Positions 26,891-36,611 of a DNA stretch of 64,000 bases are shown here, in pieces (the first letter of the stretch is position 1; each line of letters starts with the position of its first letter). The stretch is from positions 496,001-560,000 of the forward strand of contig NC_014804.1 in assembly GCF_000151105.2 (NCBI RefSeq). Reading direction: 5' to 3'. Under the pieces are notes generated by a model. It was given only the letters and a program-made list of their open reading frames with translations, did no database searches and was not told the DNA's origin. Source of the DNA: Thermococcus barophilus MP (GTDB lineage Archaea > Methanobacteriota_B > Thermococci > Thermococcales > Thermococcaceae). The position numbers were made by a program, and so were the translations under genes.

Positions 26891-28078
26891 ATGATTATTC
26901 AGGGTGATGAACCAGAGCAGATTAGACTTTTAAGAAAGCTTTACCCTAAGGGAAACTATTTCATGCAAGGTGATGAGGCAATAGCGTATGGAGCGATCTT
27001 TGCAGGCTGTAGATTCTATGCGGGCTATCCAATAACACCAGCAAGTGAAATTGCCGAGACAATGGCAAGAGAATTGCCAAAAGTTAAGGGTTACTACATC
27101 CAAATGGAGGATGAGATTGGGAGTATTGCTGCTATCATTGGTGCTTCTTGGACAGGTTTAAAATCAATGACTGCTACAAGTGGTCCGGGATTCAGCCTGA
27201 TGCAGGAAAATCTGGGCTATGCTATTATGACTGAAACTCCAATAGTTGTAGTTGACGTCCAGAGAAGCGGCCCGTCAACTGGACAAGCAACAAAAGGCGC
27301 CCAGGGGGACTTTTTCCAAGCAAGATGGGGAACTCATGGGGACCATCCAATTGTTGCTATTTCACCAATAAGCGTTGAAGACTCGTTCTGGGAAACGATA
27401 AGAGCATTTAACATATCCGAAAAGCTTAGGATTCCGGTTATTCTGCTTGCTGATGGTATAATTGGGCATACAAGAGAGCAGATAAGAATTCCAGATCCGG
27501 AGGAAGTTGAGATAGTTTACAGAAAGCTCCCCAAAGATGAGGAAGAGGCTAAATATCCATTTGGTGATGTTGATGGTTCTCTTGTTCCGCCGATGCCTCT
27601 CTTTGGTCACGGTTACTTCACTCATGTAACAGGCTCAACTCACAAAGAGACAGGTTTGAGGGATGTTTACACTCCAGAGGTTCACATAAAACTTGTAAAC
27701 CGCTTGCACAAGAAGATTGAGAAGCACGAAAAGGAGATAGAAAAGTGGGAAGAGTATTTCACCGATGATATGGAAATCCTCGTAATAAGCTGGGGAGTTT
27801 CAGCTCGTCCCTCTCTTGGTGCTGTTCTCAAGGCAAGAGAGGAGGGCATAAAAGTTGGGCTCTTCATTCCAAAGACCGTACATCCGTTCCCAGGTAAAAA
27901 GGTTAAGGATCTTGCAAAGAAGGTCAGAGCAATTATCGTCCCAGAGATGAACCTTGGGCAGCTGATCCTTGAAGTGCAGCGCTATGTGAACGATGACGTA
28001 ATTCTAAAAGGGGTTAACAAGATCGGTGGAATTCCTTTAACGGTTGAAGAAATTCTCCGCGAGATAAGGGGTGTGTGA
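26891..28078 (+). CDS. korA: 2-oxoglutarate:ferredoxin oxidoreductase alpha subunit
   Basis: 395 residues. CRFYAGYPITPASEIAETMA, EDEIGSIAAIIGASWTGLKS, SGPGFSLMQENLGYAIMTE and VDVQRSGPSTGQAT are the family hallmarks; the transketolase C-terminal domain (about 280-395) is complete. CoA-dependent oxidative decarboxylation of 2-oxoglutarate to succinyl-CoA. GGTGGT precedes ATG 26891. Confidence 0.92.
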   Translation: MIIQGDEPEQIRLLRKLYPKGNYFMQGDEAIAYGAIFAGCRFYAGYPITPASEIAETMARELPKVKGYYIQMEDEIGSIAAIIGASWTGLKSMTATSGPGFSLMQENLGYAIMTETPIVVVDVQRSGPSTGQATKGAQGDFFQARWGTHGDHPIVAISPISVEDSFWETIRAFNISEKLRIPVILLADGIIGHTREQIRIPDPEEVEIVYRKLPKDEEEAKYPFGDVDGSLVPPMPLFGHGYFTHVTGSTHKETGLRDVYTPEVHIKLVNRLHKKIEKHEKEIEKWEEYFTDDMEILVISWGVSARPSLGAVLKAREEGIKVGLFIPKTVHPFPGKKVKDLAKKVRAIIVPEMNLGQLILEVQRYVNDDVILKGVNKIGGIPLTVEEILREIRGV

Positions 28079-28079
28079 G

Positions 28080-28943
28080 ATGGCTAAGGAGATTTACACC
28101 AAATATAAAATGGCAAAATATCTGAGAAAAGAGGCTTTGCCGACAGCTTTATGCCCCGGCTGTGGTGGTGGCACTGTTCTCAATGCCTTTGCAAATGCAA
28201 TTGACCAGCTCAAGATTGACCCAAGGGATTTGGTTGTTGTGAGTGGAATTGGTTGTTCAGCCTGGATTGCGTCACCGTACTTCTTAGCTGACACCCTTCA
28301 CACAACCCACGGAAGGGCAATAGCCTTTGCAACAGGTGTTAAGGTTGGTCTGCCAGACAAAAAGGTCGTCGTGATTAGCGGAGATGGCGATTTAGCTGGA
28401 ATTGGTGGAAATCATCTCATCCACGCGGCGAGAAGAAATATTGACATAACAGTCATCTTGGTGAACAACTTCATTTACGGAATGACTGGCGGTCAAGTGG
28501 CTCCAACAACACCTTTTGGTGCCAAAACGACAACAACACCCTACAGAAACATAGAGCATCCTTTGAACATAGCCGAAGTTGTGGCTGAAGCTGGAGCGAG
28601 TTATGTTGCAAGGTGGACAACTGCTCACGTTTACCAGCTCATTGAGAGCATAAAGAGAGCTCTCCAAGTGAAGGGCTTCTCACTTGTTGAGGTCATCTCA
28701 CAGTGTCCAGTTCAGTTTGGAAGGAGGAATAAGATGAAAGAACCGGCTGAGATGCTCAGATGGTTCCTCAGGAACTCCATACCAATAAGCAAGGCAAAGA
28801 ACATGAGCAAGGAAGAATTAGAAGGAAAATTTGTAATCGGGGAATTTGTTAACAGACAAAGGCCAGAATTCACGGAAGAGCTTAACAAACTGATTGATGA
28901 AGTTGCCGAGCACTTTGGTCTGGGTGATGAAGATGCAGATTAG
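28080..28943 (+). CDS. korB: 2-oxoglutarate:ferredoxin oxidoreductase beta subunit (TPP-binding)
   Basis: 287 residues. LCPGCGGGTVLNAF near the N-terminus, GDGDLAGIGGNHLIHAARRN (TPP and Mg site) and YGMTGGQVAPTTPFG are typical. It binds thiamine diphosphate and holds the reaction centre. ATG 28080 lies next to the alpha stop. Confidence 0.93.
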   Translation: MAKEIYTKYKMAKYLRKEALPTALCPGCGGGTVLNAFANAIDQLKIDPRDLVVVSGIGCSAWIASPYFLADTLHTTHGRAIAFATGVKVGLPDKKVVVISGDGDLAGIGGNHLIHAARRNIDITVILVNNFIYGMTGGQVAPTTPFGAKTTTTPYRNIEHPLNIAEVVAEAGASYVARWTTAHVYQLIESIKRALQVKGFSLVEVISQCPVQFGRRNKMKEPAEMLRWFLRNSIPISKAKNMSKEELEGKFVIGEFVNRQRPEFTEELNKLIDEVAEHFGLGDEDAD

Positions 28944-29445
28944 ACTTGCCGGTATAGGTGGGCAGGGTGTTGTTTTGGCAGGTGTAATCTTGGGTGAAGC
29001 CGCTGCAATTGAAGGACTAAATGTTGTTCAGACTCAGGATTACAGCTCAGCTTCAAGAGGTGGACACTCAATAGCTGATGTTATCATTTCAAAGGAACCA
29101 ATCTACGACTTGATTGTCACTAAGGCTGATGTTCTTGTGGCTTTGGCTCAGCTTGGCTATGATACTACAAAAGACTCACTTAGAAAAGATGGGCTTTTAA
29201 TAATTGACACGGATTTAGTTAAGCCGGATAGAGAGTTTATTGGGGCTCCTTTTACAAGATTGGCGGAGGAAAAAACAGGGCTGGCCTTGACAGTCAATAT
29301 GGTAGCTCTTGGTTATTTGGTTGCCAAAACTGGAGTTGTTAAGAAAGAGAGTGTTGAAGAGGCTATAAGGAGGAGAGTTCCAAAAGGAACCGAAGATATT
29401 AATTTGAAAGCCTTTAGGGTTGGTTATGAGGAGGGATCAAGATGA
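28933..29445 (+). CDS. korC: 2-oxoglutarate:ferredoxin oxidoreductase gamma subunit
   Basis: 170 residues beginning MQIRLAGIGGQGVVLAGVIL, the gamma-domain signature, followed by QTQDYSSASRGGHS. ATG 28933 has GGGTGA upstream and overlaps the end of korB by 11 bp. ATG 28927 is an alternative start two codons earlier. Confidence 0.92.
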   Translation: MQIRLAGIGGQGVVLAGVILGEAAAIEGLNVVQTQDYSSASRGGHSIADVIISKEPIYDLIVTKADVLVALAQLGYDTTKDSLRKDGLLIIDTDLVKPDREFIGAPFTRLAEEKTGLALTVNMVALGYLVAKTGVVKKESVEEAIRRRVPKGTEDINLKAFRVGYEEGSR

Positions 29446-30605
29446 AATATCCATTTCCCGTTGGCAAAAGTGATTTTATACAAGGTGATGAAGCTATAGC
29501 AAGGGCTGCAATTTTAGCGGGGTGTAGATTTTATGCAGGTTATCCAATAACTCCAGCAAGCGAGATTTTTGAAGCAATGGCTCTCTACATGCCCCTTGTC
29601 GATGGTGTATCTATTCAAATGGAAGATGAATTAGCAAGCATTGCTGCTATTATTGGTGCCTCATGGGTTGGAGCTAAAGCTATGACTGCCACAAGTGGTC
29701 CAGGATTTAGTTTGATGATGGAAAACTTGGGTTATGCCATTATGACTGAAACACCTATAGTTGTTGTTGACGTTCAGAGGAGTGGCCCCTCGACGGGGCA
29801 GCCCACTTTAGCAGCTCAAGGTGATGTTATGCAGGCAATTTGGGGAACTCACGGAGACCACAGCTTAATAGTGTTAACCCCTGCAACCGTTCAGGAAGCT
29901 TTTGATATGACCATTAGGGCATTCAACTTGGCTGAAAAGTACAGAACACCTGTTATTCTTCTTACAGATGCTGAAGTTGGACACATGCGTGAAAAAGTTG
30001 ACATACCAAATCCAGAAGATATAGAACTCATTTACCGCAAGTTACCCGCAAATGAAGAGGAAGCAAAGTATCCATTTGGTGATATTCACGGTGATTTAAT
30101 ACCTCCAATGCCAATCTTTGGAAAAGGATACCGCACCTATGTTACTGGACTTACCCATGATGAGAAAGGAAGACCAAAGACAGTAGATGCGGAAATTCAC
30201 CGCAAGCTTATTGAAAGAATTGTAAACAAGATTGAAAAGAACAAAAAAGATATCATCGATTATGAAACTTTTGATCTTGATGATGCTGAAGTAGCAATAA
30301 TAAGCTATGGAATCGTTGCTCGTTCTGCAATTAGGGCTGTAAAGATGCTCCGCAGTGAGGGAATTAAGGCAGGCTTGCTTAAGCTCAACGTTGTATGGCC
30401 TTTTGACTTTGAGATGATCGAAAAGATAGCAGAGCAGGTAAATGCAATTTACGTTCCGGAGATGAACCTCGGGCAGGTGTACCATCTTGTCAAAGAAGGA
30501 GCAAATGGAAAAGCGAGAGTTGAGCTTATTCCGAAGATTGGTGGAGAAGTTCATACACCTCAGGAGATTGTTAAAGCCGTTAAGAGGTGTGAGAAATGTA
30601 TCTGA
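29442..30605 (+). CDS. 2-oxoacid:ferredoxin oxidoreductase alpha subunit (second set)
   Basis: 387 residues, a close paralogue of the alpha subunit at 26891: CRFYAGYPITPASEIFEAMA, EDELASIAAIIGASWVGAKA and VDVQRSGPSTGQPT are all kept. Its start overlaps the previous stop by 4 bp. No delta gene accompanies this set, so it either shares the one at 26631 or works without it. Substrate unknown; a different 2-oxoacid is likely. Confidence 0.9.
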   Translation: MKYPFPVGKSDFIQGDEAIARAAILAGCRFYAGYPITPASEIFEAMALYMPLVDGVSIQMEDELASIAAIIGASWVGAKAMTATSGPGFSLMMENLGYAIMTETPIVVVDVQRSGPSTGQPTLAAQGDVMQAIWGTHGDHSLIVLTPATVQEAFDMTIRAFNLAEKYRTPVILLTDAEVGHMREKVDIPNPEDIELIYRKLPANEEEAKYPFGDIHGDLIPPMPIFGKGYRTYVTGLTHDEKGRPKTVDAEIHRKLIERIVNKIEKNKKDIIDYETFDLDDAEVAIISYGIVARSAIRAVKMLRSEGIKAGLLKLNVVWPFDFEMIEKIAEQVNAIYVPEMNLGQVYHLVKEGANGKARVELIPKIGGEVHTPQEIVKAVKRCEKCI

Positions 30606-31441
30606 AGCTCAGCTATGAAATTAGGGACAAATATCTAAGAAAGGACATGCTCCCAACGATTTTCTGTCCTGGCTGTGGTATTGGTTCAGTTTTACAATAC
30701 ACACTGAGGGCAATCGATGAGCTCGGTTGGAGTAAAGATGATGTAGTTTGGGTGAGCGGAATTGGATGTTCGTCAAGAGTTCCAGGATTTGTGGACTTTG
30801 ATGGTCTGCACACAACTCACGGAAGAGCTTTAGCCTTTGCCACTGGAATAAAGATGGCAAATCCAGATTTGAAGGTCATAGCATTTATGGGAGATGGAGA
30901 CACAGCAGCAATTGGCGGAAACCACTTCATTCATGCAATCAGGAGAAATTTGGATGTCACTGTAATACTCATCAACAACTTCACATATGGAATGACGGGA
31001 GGACAAGTAGCGCCAACTACACTTAAAGGACTTAGAGGAACCACGGCACCATACGGAAGCTTTGAAAATCCATTTGACATTGCTGAACTTGCTGTTGCCG
31101 CTGGGGCAAACTATGTCGCAAGATGGACTGTCTTTAACTATCTTCAGGGTATAAACAGCATAAAGAAAGCTTTACAAAAGAAAGGTTTCAGCTTAGTTGA
31201 GTTCCTTTCACCCTGCCCAATCAGCTTCGGAAGGAGAAACAGAATGAAAACTGCCCCCGAGCTGATAAAGTGGTACAACAAGATTACAGTGCCAATAAGC
31301 AAAGCAAAGAACATGAGCCCAGAGGAGCTTAAAGGTAAGATTATTATTGGTGAGTTTGTTGACAGGGACAGGCCGAGCTTGGATGAGGAATACGAAGCGT
31401 ACAAGAAAAGGGCAAAGAAGATGATGGGGTGGGAAGAATGA
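30596..31441 (+). CDS. 2-oxoacid:ferredoxin oxidoreductase beta subunit (second set)
   Basis: 281 residues. FCPGCGIGSVLQYTLRA, GDGDTAAIGGNHFIHAIRRN and YGMTGGQVAPTTLKG correspond to the TPP-binding signatures of the beta subunit. It overlaps the alpha gene by 10 bp. Differences from the first set around the pocket (SSRVPGFVDFDG in place of SAWIASPYFLAD) suggest a different substrate. Confidence 0.9.
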   Translation: MYLKLSYEIRDKYLRKDMLPTIFCPGCGIGSVLQYTLRAIDELGWSKDDVVWVSGIGCSSRVPGFVDFDGLHTTHGRALAFATGIKMANPDLKVIAFMGDGDTAAIGGNHFIHAIRRNLDVTVILINNFTYGMTGGQVAPTTLKGLRGTTAPYGSFENPFDIAELAVAAGANYVARWTVFNYLQGINSIKKALQKKGFSLVEFLSPCPISFGRRNRMKTAPELIKWYNKITVPISKAKNMSPEELKGKIIIGEFVDRDRPSLDEEYEAYKKRAKKMMGWEE

Positions 31442-32004
31442 GGAAAGAAGTCCTCATCAGCGGTTTTGGTGGTCAGGGTGTCATCTTGGCAAGTGTAATT
31501 CTCGGGAGAGCTGCAGCAGTTTATGAAGGTCTTTACGCTGTTCAAACTCAGTCTTATGGTCCCGAGTCAAGAGGTGGGGCAAGCAAGGCTGAAGTTGTTA
31601 TAAGTGATGAACCAATTGACTATCCAAAAACTTTACGTCCAGATTATGCAGTTTTCTTATCACAAGAAGCCTACCAAAAATACCTCACTCATCTAAAGGA
31701 AAATGCCATATTAATCATCGAGAAGGATTTGATACCACACAGAAATGAAGAAGTCGAGAAAAAATTGAAGCTCAAAGTTTATGCTTTGCCACTTACTAAA
31801 ATTGCTGAAGAAACAACAGGACTGAGCTTAACGATGAACATTTTGGCATTGGGATTATTTGTTGCATTAACTGAAATTGTAAGCAGAGAAGCAATAGAAA
31901 AAGCTGTCTTGGATGCTGTTCCAAAAGGAACAGAGCAGATAAACCTGAAAGCTCTCCACAAGGGGTTTGAGCTTGGAGAAAAAGCTCTAAAAGGCGAGCT
32001 TTAA
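31438..32004 (+). CDS. 2-oxoacid:ferredoxin oxidoreductase gamma subunit (second set)
   Basis: 188 residues starting MRKEVLISGFGGQGVILAS, followed by QTQSYGPESRGGASKAEVVI. ATG 31438 overlaps the beta stop by 4 bp. Last gene of the seven-gene cluster; the T-rich stretch after 32004 may end transcription. Confidence 0.9.
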   Translation: MRKEVLISGFGGQGVILASVILGRAAAVYEGLYAVQTQSYGPESRGGASKAEVVISDEPIDYPKTLRPDYAVFLSQEAYQKYLTHLKENAILIIEKDLIPHRNEEVEKKLKLKVYALPLTKIAEETTGLSLTMNILALGLFVALTEIVSREAIEKAVLDAVPKGTEQINLKALHKGFELGEKALKGEL

Positions 32005-32071
32005 TTTTCTGTTTTTTCTTAAGTTTTTGTCCCACGGAAACTTTATCAACCATGACTTTTAATTATTGAAC

Positions 32072-32539
32072 ATGCTAATCAACGAAACTAAGAACAAGAT
32101 GTGGCACGGAAAAGTCAAATTGGCGGACACTTTTTTTAAAAGGTTTAAAGGTTTAATGCTTACTCCTAATGTCAATTATGCCCTTGTGTTCATTCTGCCA
32201 GCCGAAACAAGGGCAAATGCTTCAATACATATGTTTTTCATGCTTCAGAGCATTGATGTTATATTTCTAAACTCGGCAAGAGAGGTTGTAGATTTCAAAA
32301 AAGCCAAGCCATGGCGTGTTTACATCCCCAGGGAAGCTGCAAAATACATTATTGAGGGACCCCACGGAATTATCAAAGCTCTTGATGTGGCAATAGGAGA
32401 TAAACTAAGCTGGATAGTGGAGGATGAAAAGGAAAAAGCTGTACCCTCACCAAGCAATGTTATTAATGGAGTGTCATTTAAGAAAATTAACGGAACGATA
32501 AGCTTAGCTGAGCCGAAGCCAAAGCTTAAAGAGCCGTGA
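32072..32539 (+). CDS. DUF192 family protein
   Basis: 155 residues. The middle has the DUF192 pattern: [28 protein letters not shown] and the conserved end AIGDKLSW. No signal peptide is apparent, unlike many bacterial members. Function unknown. It is coupled to the next gene by a TGA/ATG overlap. Confidence 0.8.
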   Translation: MLINETKNKMWHGKVKLADTFFKRFKGLMLTPNVNYALVFILPAETRANASIHMFFMLQSIDVIFLNSAREVVDFKKAKPWRVYIPREAAKYIIEGPHGIIKALDVAIGDKLSWIVEDEKEKAVPSPSNVINGVSFKKINGTISLAEPKPKLKEP

Positions 32540-33213
32540 TGTTTATGGAGTTTTTAGAGTGCATTAAAAAGCGGATCATCCAGGATGATGAGCTCAAAAA
32601 TGAGCTTTATTCCCTAATCCTCTATGGTTCATTTGTAAGGGGAGATTTTCTCGAAAATGTAAGCGATTTGGACTTTTTTGCAGTAATAATAAAAGATGAG
32701 TCAATTATTCCAAAGCTTAGGCAAGTCTTGGAGGATTGCACCAAAGAAATCAATGCCGTTGAAGTTGACTTAGCGTGGGAATATCTGGAGAATATAAGCG
32801 ATCCACTGAGAAGAGGAGTTCCTTTCAAGTTTTTGACCATCTATCAAGAAGATTTTCTTGAAAATCACATCGTCGTTTACGGCAAGGATATAGCTAATAT
32901 CCTACCAAAATATAAATTTGAGAATCTTTTGAGCTGGAGAATAGAGCGAATTTTAAAGCTGATCGAGAGATCTAAGAGGAATCCAAAGCTGATGCATATA
33001 TTAGCTGGAGAAACCGCAAGACTTTTAGCCCTAATTAATGGAGCAAAAAGCCTCAGGAAGAAGGATATTGTAAATGCTCTTGAGAAAATTCGGGATGAAG
33101 AAGCTCTCGAGGTATACAGAGCTTACCTGAATGGGAGAAAGCTCAAGTTCGATGAAGGATTCCTGACGAGGTTTATAGAAGCAAGGATTGATAGGATTAA
33201 AAAGATCCTTTAG
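32539..33213 (+). CDS. Nucleotidyltransferase-domain protein (MNT-like) with helical C-terminus
   Basis: 224 residues. LILYGSFVRGDFLENVSDLDFF is the GSxxRG...SDxD signature of minimal nucleotidyltransferases, with the catalytic acidic pair. The C-terminal third is helical and might act as a built-in HEPN-like partner, though no RxxxxH motif is visible. It shares a stop/start overlap with the DUF192 gene. Target unknown. Confidence 0.75.
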   Translation: MFMEFLECIKKRIIQDDELKNELYSLILYGSFVRGDFLENVSDLDFFAVIIKDESIIPKLRQVLEDCTKEINAVEVDLAWEYLENISDPLRRGVPFKFLTIYQEDFLENHIVVYGKDIANILPKYKFENLLSWRIERILKLIERSKRNPKLMHILAGETARLLALINGAKSLRKKDIVNALEKIRDEEALEVYRAYLNGRKLKFDEGFLTRFIEARIDRIKKIL

Positions 33214-33245
33214 GCCTCTTCCCTTAGAGCAATTGACATTTTACG

Positions 33246-34238
33246 TTAGAACACCCTAAAGTCAATAGCGATGTTATATTGGTAGGGGGCATAAGGTCTA
33301 ACCTTCCTTCTTTCCAAGAATTTGACTTTCTTCCCGAGCTCTCTCGCAACAGTCTTGATTTTTTCCTCATGTTTCCCAAACAAGTCATCTTCATGAGAAA
33401 ACCCATAATAGTGAATTATTCCTCCGCTCTTTACACTCAGCATAGCCTCTCTTAAAAATTCATGTGCGAACTTTGGAAGGTTCATGATGACTCTATCGGC
33501 TTTAATCTGACCAGCAACTTTTCTGACGTCTCCCAAGATTGGAATTACATTGGGCGTTTTATTCAGTCTCTTATTTTCTTCTAAATATTTTACCGCCCAG
33601 GGATTTATGTCGCATGCAAAGACGAGCCTAACTTTTTTTGCAAGCAAAATTGAATAAGGACCAACACCAGCAAACATATCGAAAACTATTTCTCCTTCTT
33701 TAGCTTTTTTAAAGATTCTCATTCTTTCTGTTGCTAAGCGAGGGGAGAAATAAACCTTTGCAACATCCAGCTTAAGCTTTATTCCATTTTCTCTATGCAA
33801 TGTCTCTGTCCTCTTTTCCCCCGCTAAATGGATGAGCTGTCTAATCCTAAACTCTCCAGAAACTGCGCTTCCTTTTGCGAAAACAGCTTTTATATGCTTG
33901 TGAACTTTTAAAATTGCCTCTCCAATTTGTTTCCCATACTCCATAAGTTCCTCTGAGAGTTCAATTACTGCTATATCTCCAATTATATCAAAGGAAGAGG
34001 GAAGAAGAGATCTTAGATAGTCAGGAACATCTACAACTTCCCGATAGCTGTGAGGTCTCTTTTCAATTGGTTCAAATTCTGTCTCAACGATTTCAAATCC
34101 TTCAACTCTCTCTTTTATGGGAAAAATTAGAAAATCCCCCTCTCGCTTAACTTTGTAGTTTTTATCCAGAACATCAAGCTCGATAAGCTTTCTTCTTACT
34201 TTTTCACCTTCATGTTTATGAACTCTAATTCCAAGCAT
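33246..34238 (-). CDS. trm5b: tRNA (guanine37-N1)-methyltransferase Trm5b
   Basis: 330 residues. The N-terminal part (residues 1-110) corresponds to domains D1/D2; the Rossmann methyltransferase domain has VFDMFAGVGPYSILLAKK (SAM motif I) and the NLPK motif (VIMNLPKFAHEFL), typical of Trm5, and EFRIRQLIHLAGEKRTETLHRENG. Makes m1G37 to prevent frameshifting. Length fits Trm5b rather than the longer or shorter paralogues. Confidence 0.88.
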   Translation of the reverse strand: MLGIRVHKHEGEKVRRKLIELDVLDKNYKVKREGDFLIFPIKERVEGFEIVETEFEPIEKRPHSYREVVDVPDYLRSLLPSSFDIIGDIAVIELSEELMEYGKQIGEAILKVHKHIKAVFAKGSAVSGEFRIRQLIHLAGEKRTETLHRENGIKLKLDVAKVYFSPRLATERMRIFKKAKEGEIVFDMFAGVGPYSILLAKKVRLVFACDINPWAVKYLEENKRLNKTPNVIPILGDVRKVAGQIKADRVIMNLPKFAHEFLREAMLSVKSGGIIHYYGFSHEDDLFGKHEEKIKTVARELGKKVKFLERRKVRPYAPYQYNIAIDFRVF

Positions 34239-34326
34239 TTTTCATCAAATTCAGAAGGGAAGTGCAAATTTAAAAGAATTGTGAACGAAAACTTTTTAAA
34301 TGGACTTAGGGCTTAAGATATTGGAC

Positions 34327-34404
34327 GCCCCGGTGGTGTAGCCCGGTCAAACATGCGGGCCTTTCGAGCCCGCGCCCCGGGTTCAAATCCCGGCCGGGGC
34401 ACCA
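34327..34404 (+). tRNA. tRNA-Glu (anticodon TTC)
   Basis: Acceptor GCCCCGG/CCGGGGC, D arm, anticodon stem CGGGC/GCCCG with loop CTTTCGA (anticodon TTC), T loop GTTCAAATC, discriminator A and encoded CCA. A TATA-like CTTTTTAAATGG lies about 35 bp upstream, and a short T-rich stretch follows. Confidence 0.96.
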
Positions 34405-34464
34405 GAACTCTTTTGCTTGCTTCTGTCCTTTCGGAAATATTAATAAAAACACGAAAGCAAAATT

Positions 34465-36513
34465 TTACTTTACAAAGAATTCTGCAAGAAGATCTATGTA
34501 CTCCTCATTTACACCACTTAAGTATTTGCTTACTTTTTCTCCCGTTTGATTTCTGTCTTTTCCAGCGAGAATTATCACAATTTGCTTTTCTGTCCAAACA
34601 TTTCTTTTAATGAATATTCCTTGCTCCCCTTTGATAATCTTCTCCTGCTCTTCTAAGCTTAGTGCTTGTTGTACATATTTTCCTACTCCATCGTATGCTT
34701 TTGGGCCCCCAAGGATTATTATAAATCTCGAGCTCTTGAGCTTCCCAAACTCCTGAGGTTTTGCTCTAATAACCATTACTCCAAAGCTTTCTAAGGATTT
34801 CTTGAGTTCTTTTCCTTTTATCTCCCAATCAATGTCATTTGCAAGTATGACTGTTTGTACAATTGGGGCAAATGTCTTAATGGGTCTAAATTCCGAGCTC
34901 CATTCGATCAAGTCTTTCAAAACTTTGAACTCTTTCCTCCCGCCAGCTTCAATTTCAAAGGAAACATATGCACTCCTGAATCCGTCTCCTCTATGGTTCT
35001 GATCTCTTGTTATTATTGCTCCCATGTAGTCAGTTGAAAGCGCCACTATGTCAACGATATCGGGATTTATTGCTTTCAGCAATCTAATTCTTTCGATAAT
35101 CTCCTGAGATGCAGTTAAATTGAGCGTTTTAAAACCAACAGGAATTGAAATTTTGTCGTCTAAGATTTTTGAATCAATGATTTTGTCAATCAGTGTGAAA
35201 TCCAGTGCAGATACGCTTTTTAGATAATTTGAATTCCCAAAAAGCTCCTCTTGAAGTTCGGCAAACTCCTTAATGTCATCTTTAACATCAAGCTTTAAAC
35301 TCCGAATCCTATCTTTTGCAAACTTTAAGCTTTTAGGAGGCAGCAAATATTGCCATCCAAAAGCAGTTCTTGTCTCATTTGTGAATTCAAGAAGTGAAGT
35401 ACTCTTAATGATTTCTCTGTTCTTTATTCCGATCTTGGCAGATGAAGGTATAAACGGCAAAATTGAGGGTATCTCTGATAAGTAAGACTTTCCCAATTCA
35501 ACTGCTTTCAGCTTTACCTCCTCGATGAAGGGTAAAAGCTCAAGTCCCAAAGCTGTTGCTATACTGCCGTTTTTGTACGCTTCAAATCCTCCAATATGTT
35601 TACTCGAACCTAACTTTATGAGTTTGTTTTTAAATACAGTCCCATCATACAAAGTACCGTGAGTCACTATCAGTCCAGCATTGTTTATTCTAAGATATCT
35701 GAGAAGCTTGTCTATGTCCTTCCTTGAAATTTCCCACTCTTTCATCCACAAATTAGATAAAATAATCACATCTGGCTTGAACTCCTCTAATGCAGAAGAC
35801 AGTTCATTGGAAGTTATCACTGCAATGTTGTATTCATCAGCAAGATATTGCCAGCTGTGGAAACTCAGGAAATCGGAGTGCTTACCAAAAGGTCTGAGCA
35901 GGGAGAGGACATCTTTGTAGTCACTCATGTTATAATGATATCTTTCAAAGGAGAGATTGACCATCAAATCCAAATCCTTGAGATTTTGAACCATTCCCCA
36001 AAGTTTTAGGGAAGGATCAACTATAAGTATCTTTTTGCCCCCGGGATTCGGAACAAAATATATCCCTACAGGACTTTCGACAATGTTTCCCTCTTTGTCC
36101 TCAATAACTGCCTTGAATTCGACTAAACTTCCCGGAGGTTGGGGAGGTATAGTTGCCTTTCCATAAAATGTCGTGAAATTGAATTTCTGGGTTAAGAACC
36201 TACTTGTTATTATGTTATACATAGTCTCATTTTCGTTTACCGTAGCTTCTGAAGCATAGAGCCACTTCCAATTTCCTCTGTTTACCCTATAGTAAATTCC
36301 CATCTTTACAATTCCAACGTCATCTATACCGTAAAGATAAACTGTATAGGAAGTATTTGGGGAAACAGTAAGGAATTTTGGATAAAGATTCCCAACAATT
36401 ATAACTGGGGGACGTGGATTTTTTACAAGAGCAACAACCTCAGCATGGGTAGGAGGCAAGGCAGTCAATATCATTATCATCAACAAAAATAATGAGATAT
36501 GTATCCTCCTCAT
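34465..36513 (-). CDS. Large secreted protein of unknown function
   Basis: 682 residues with a signal peptide (IHISLFLLMIMILTALPPTHA). The N-terminal region has Ig-like strands; the middle (about 155-300) has a Rossmann-like pattern (KILIVDPSLKLWGMVQNL, DVIILSNLWM, AGLIVTHGTLYDG) like glutamine-amidotransferase-type folds; the C-terminus (RFIIILGGPKAYDGVGKYV, KQIVIILAGKDRNQTGEKV) looks like the alternating pattern in Thermococcales S-layer-associated proteins. No anchor helix at the end. Function not assigned. It shares its start-side gap with the FecCD permease. Confidence 0.7.
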   Translation of the reverse strand: MRRIHISLFLLMIMILTALPPTHAEVVALVKNPRPPVIIVGNLYPKFLTVSPNTSYTVYLYGIDDVGIVKMGIYYRVNRGNWKWLYASEATVNENETMYNIITSRFLTQKFNFTTFYGKATIPPQPPGSLVEFKAVIEDKEGNIVESPVGIYFVPNPGGKKILIVDPSLKLWGMVQNLKDLDLMVNLSFERYHYNMSDYKDVLSLLRPFGKHSDFLSFHSWQYLADEYNIAVITSNELSSALEEFKPDVIILSNLWMKEWEISRKDIDKLLRYLRINNAGLIVTHGTLYDGTVFKNKLIKLGSSKHIGGFEAYKNGSIATALGLELLPFIEEVKLKAVELGKSYLSEIPSILPFIPSSAKIGIKNREIIKSTSLLEFTNETRTAFGWQYLLPPKSLKFAKDRIRSLKLDVKDDIKEFAELQEELFGNSNYLKSVSALDFTLIDKIIDSKILDDKISIPVGFKTLNLTASQEIIERIRLLKAINPDIVDIVALSTDYMGAIITRDQNHRGDGFRSAYVSFEIEAGGRKEFKVLKDLIEWSSEFRPIKTFAPIVQTVILANDIDWEIKGKELKKSLESFGVMVIRAKPQEFGKLKSSRFIIILGGPKAYDGVGKYVQQALSLEEQEKIIKGEQGIFIKRNVWTEKQIVIILAGKDRNQTGEKVSKYLSGVNEEYIDLLAEFFVK

Positions 36514-36611
36514 TTTTCACCACCAATACTATTGTTTAGACTTCATGGTATTTAGCCTTTTGTTGAGTTAGATTTTTAAGAAAAAGATGGACAAATAATC
36601 CAGGTGGAAAT

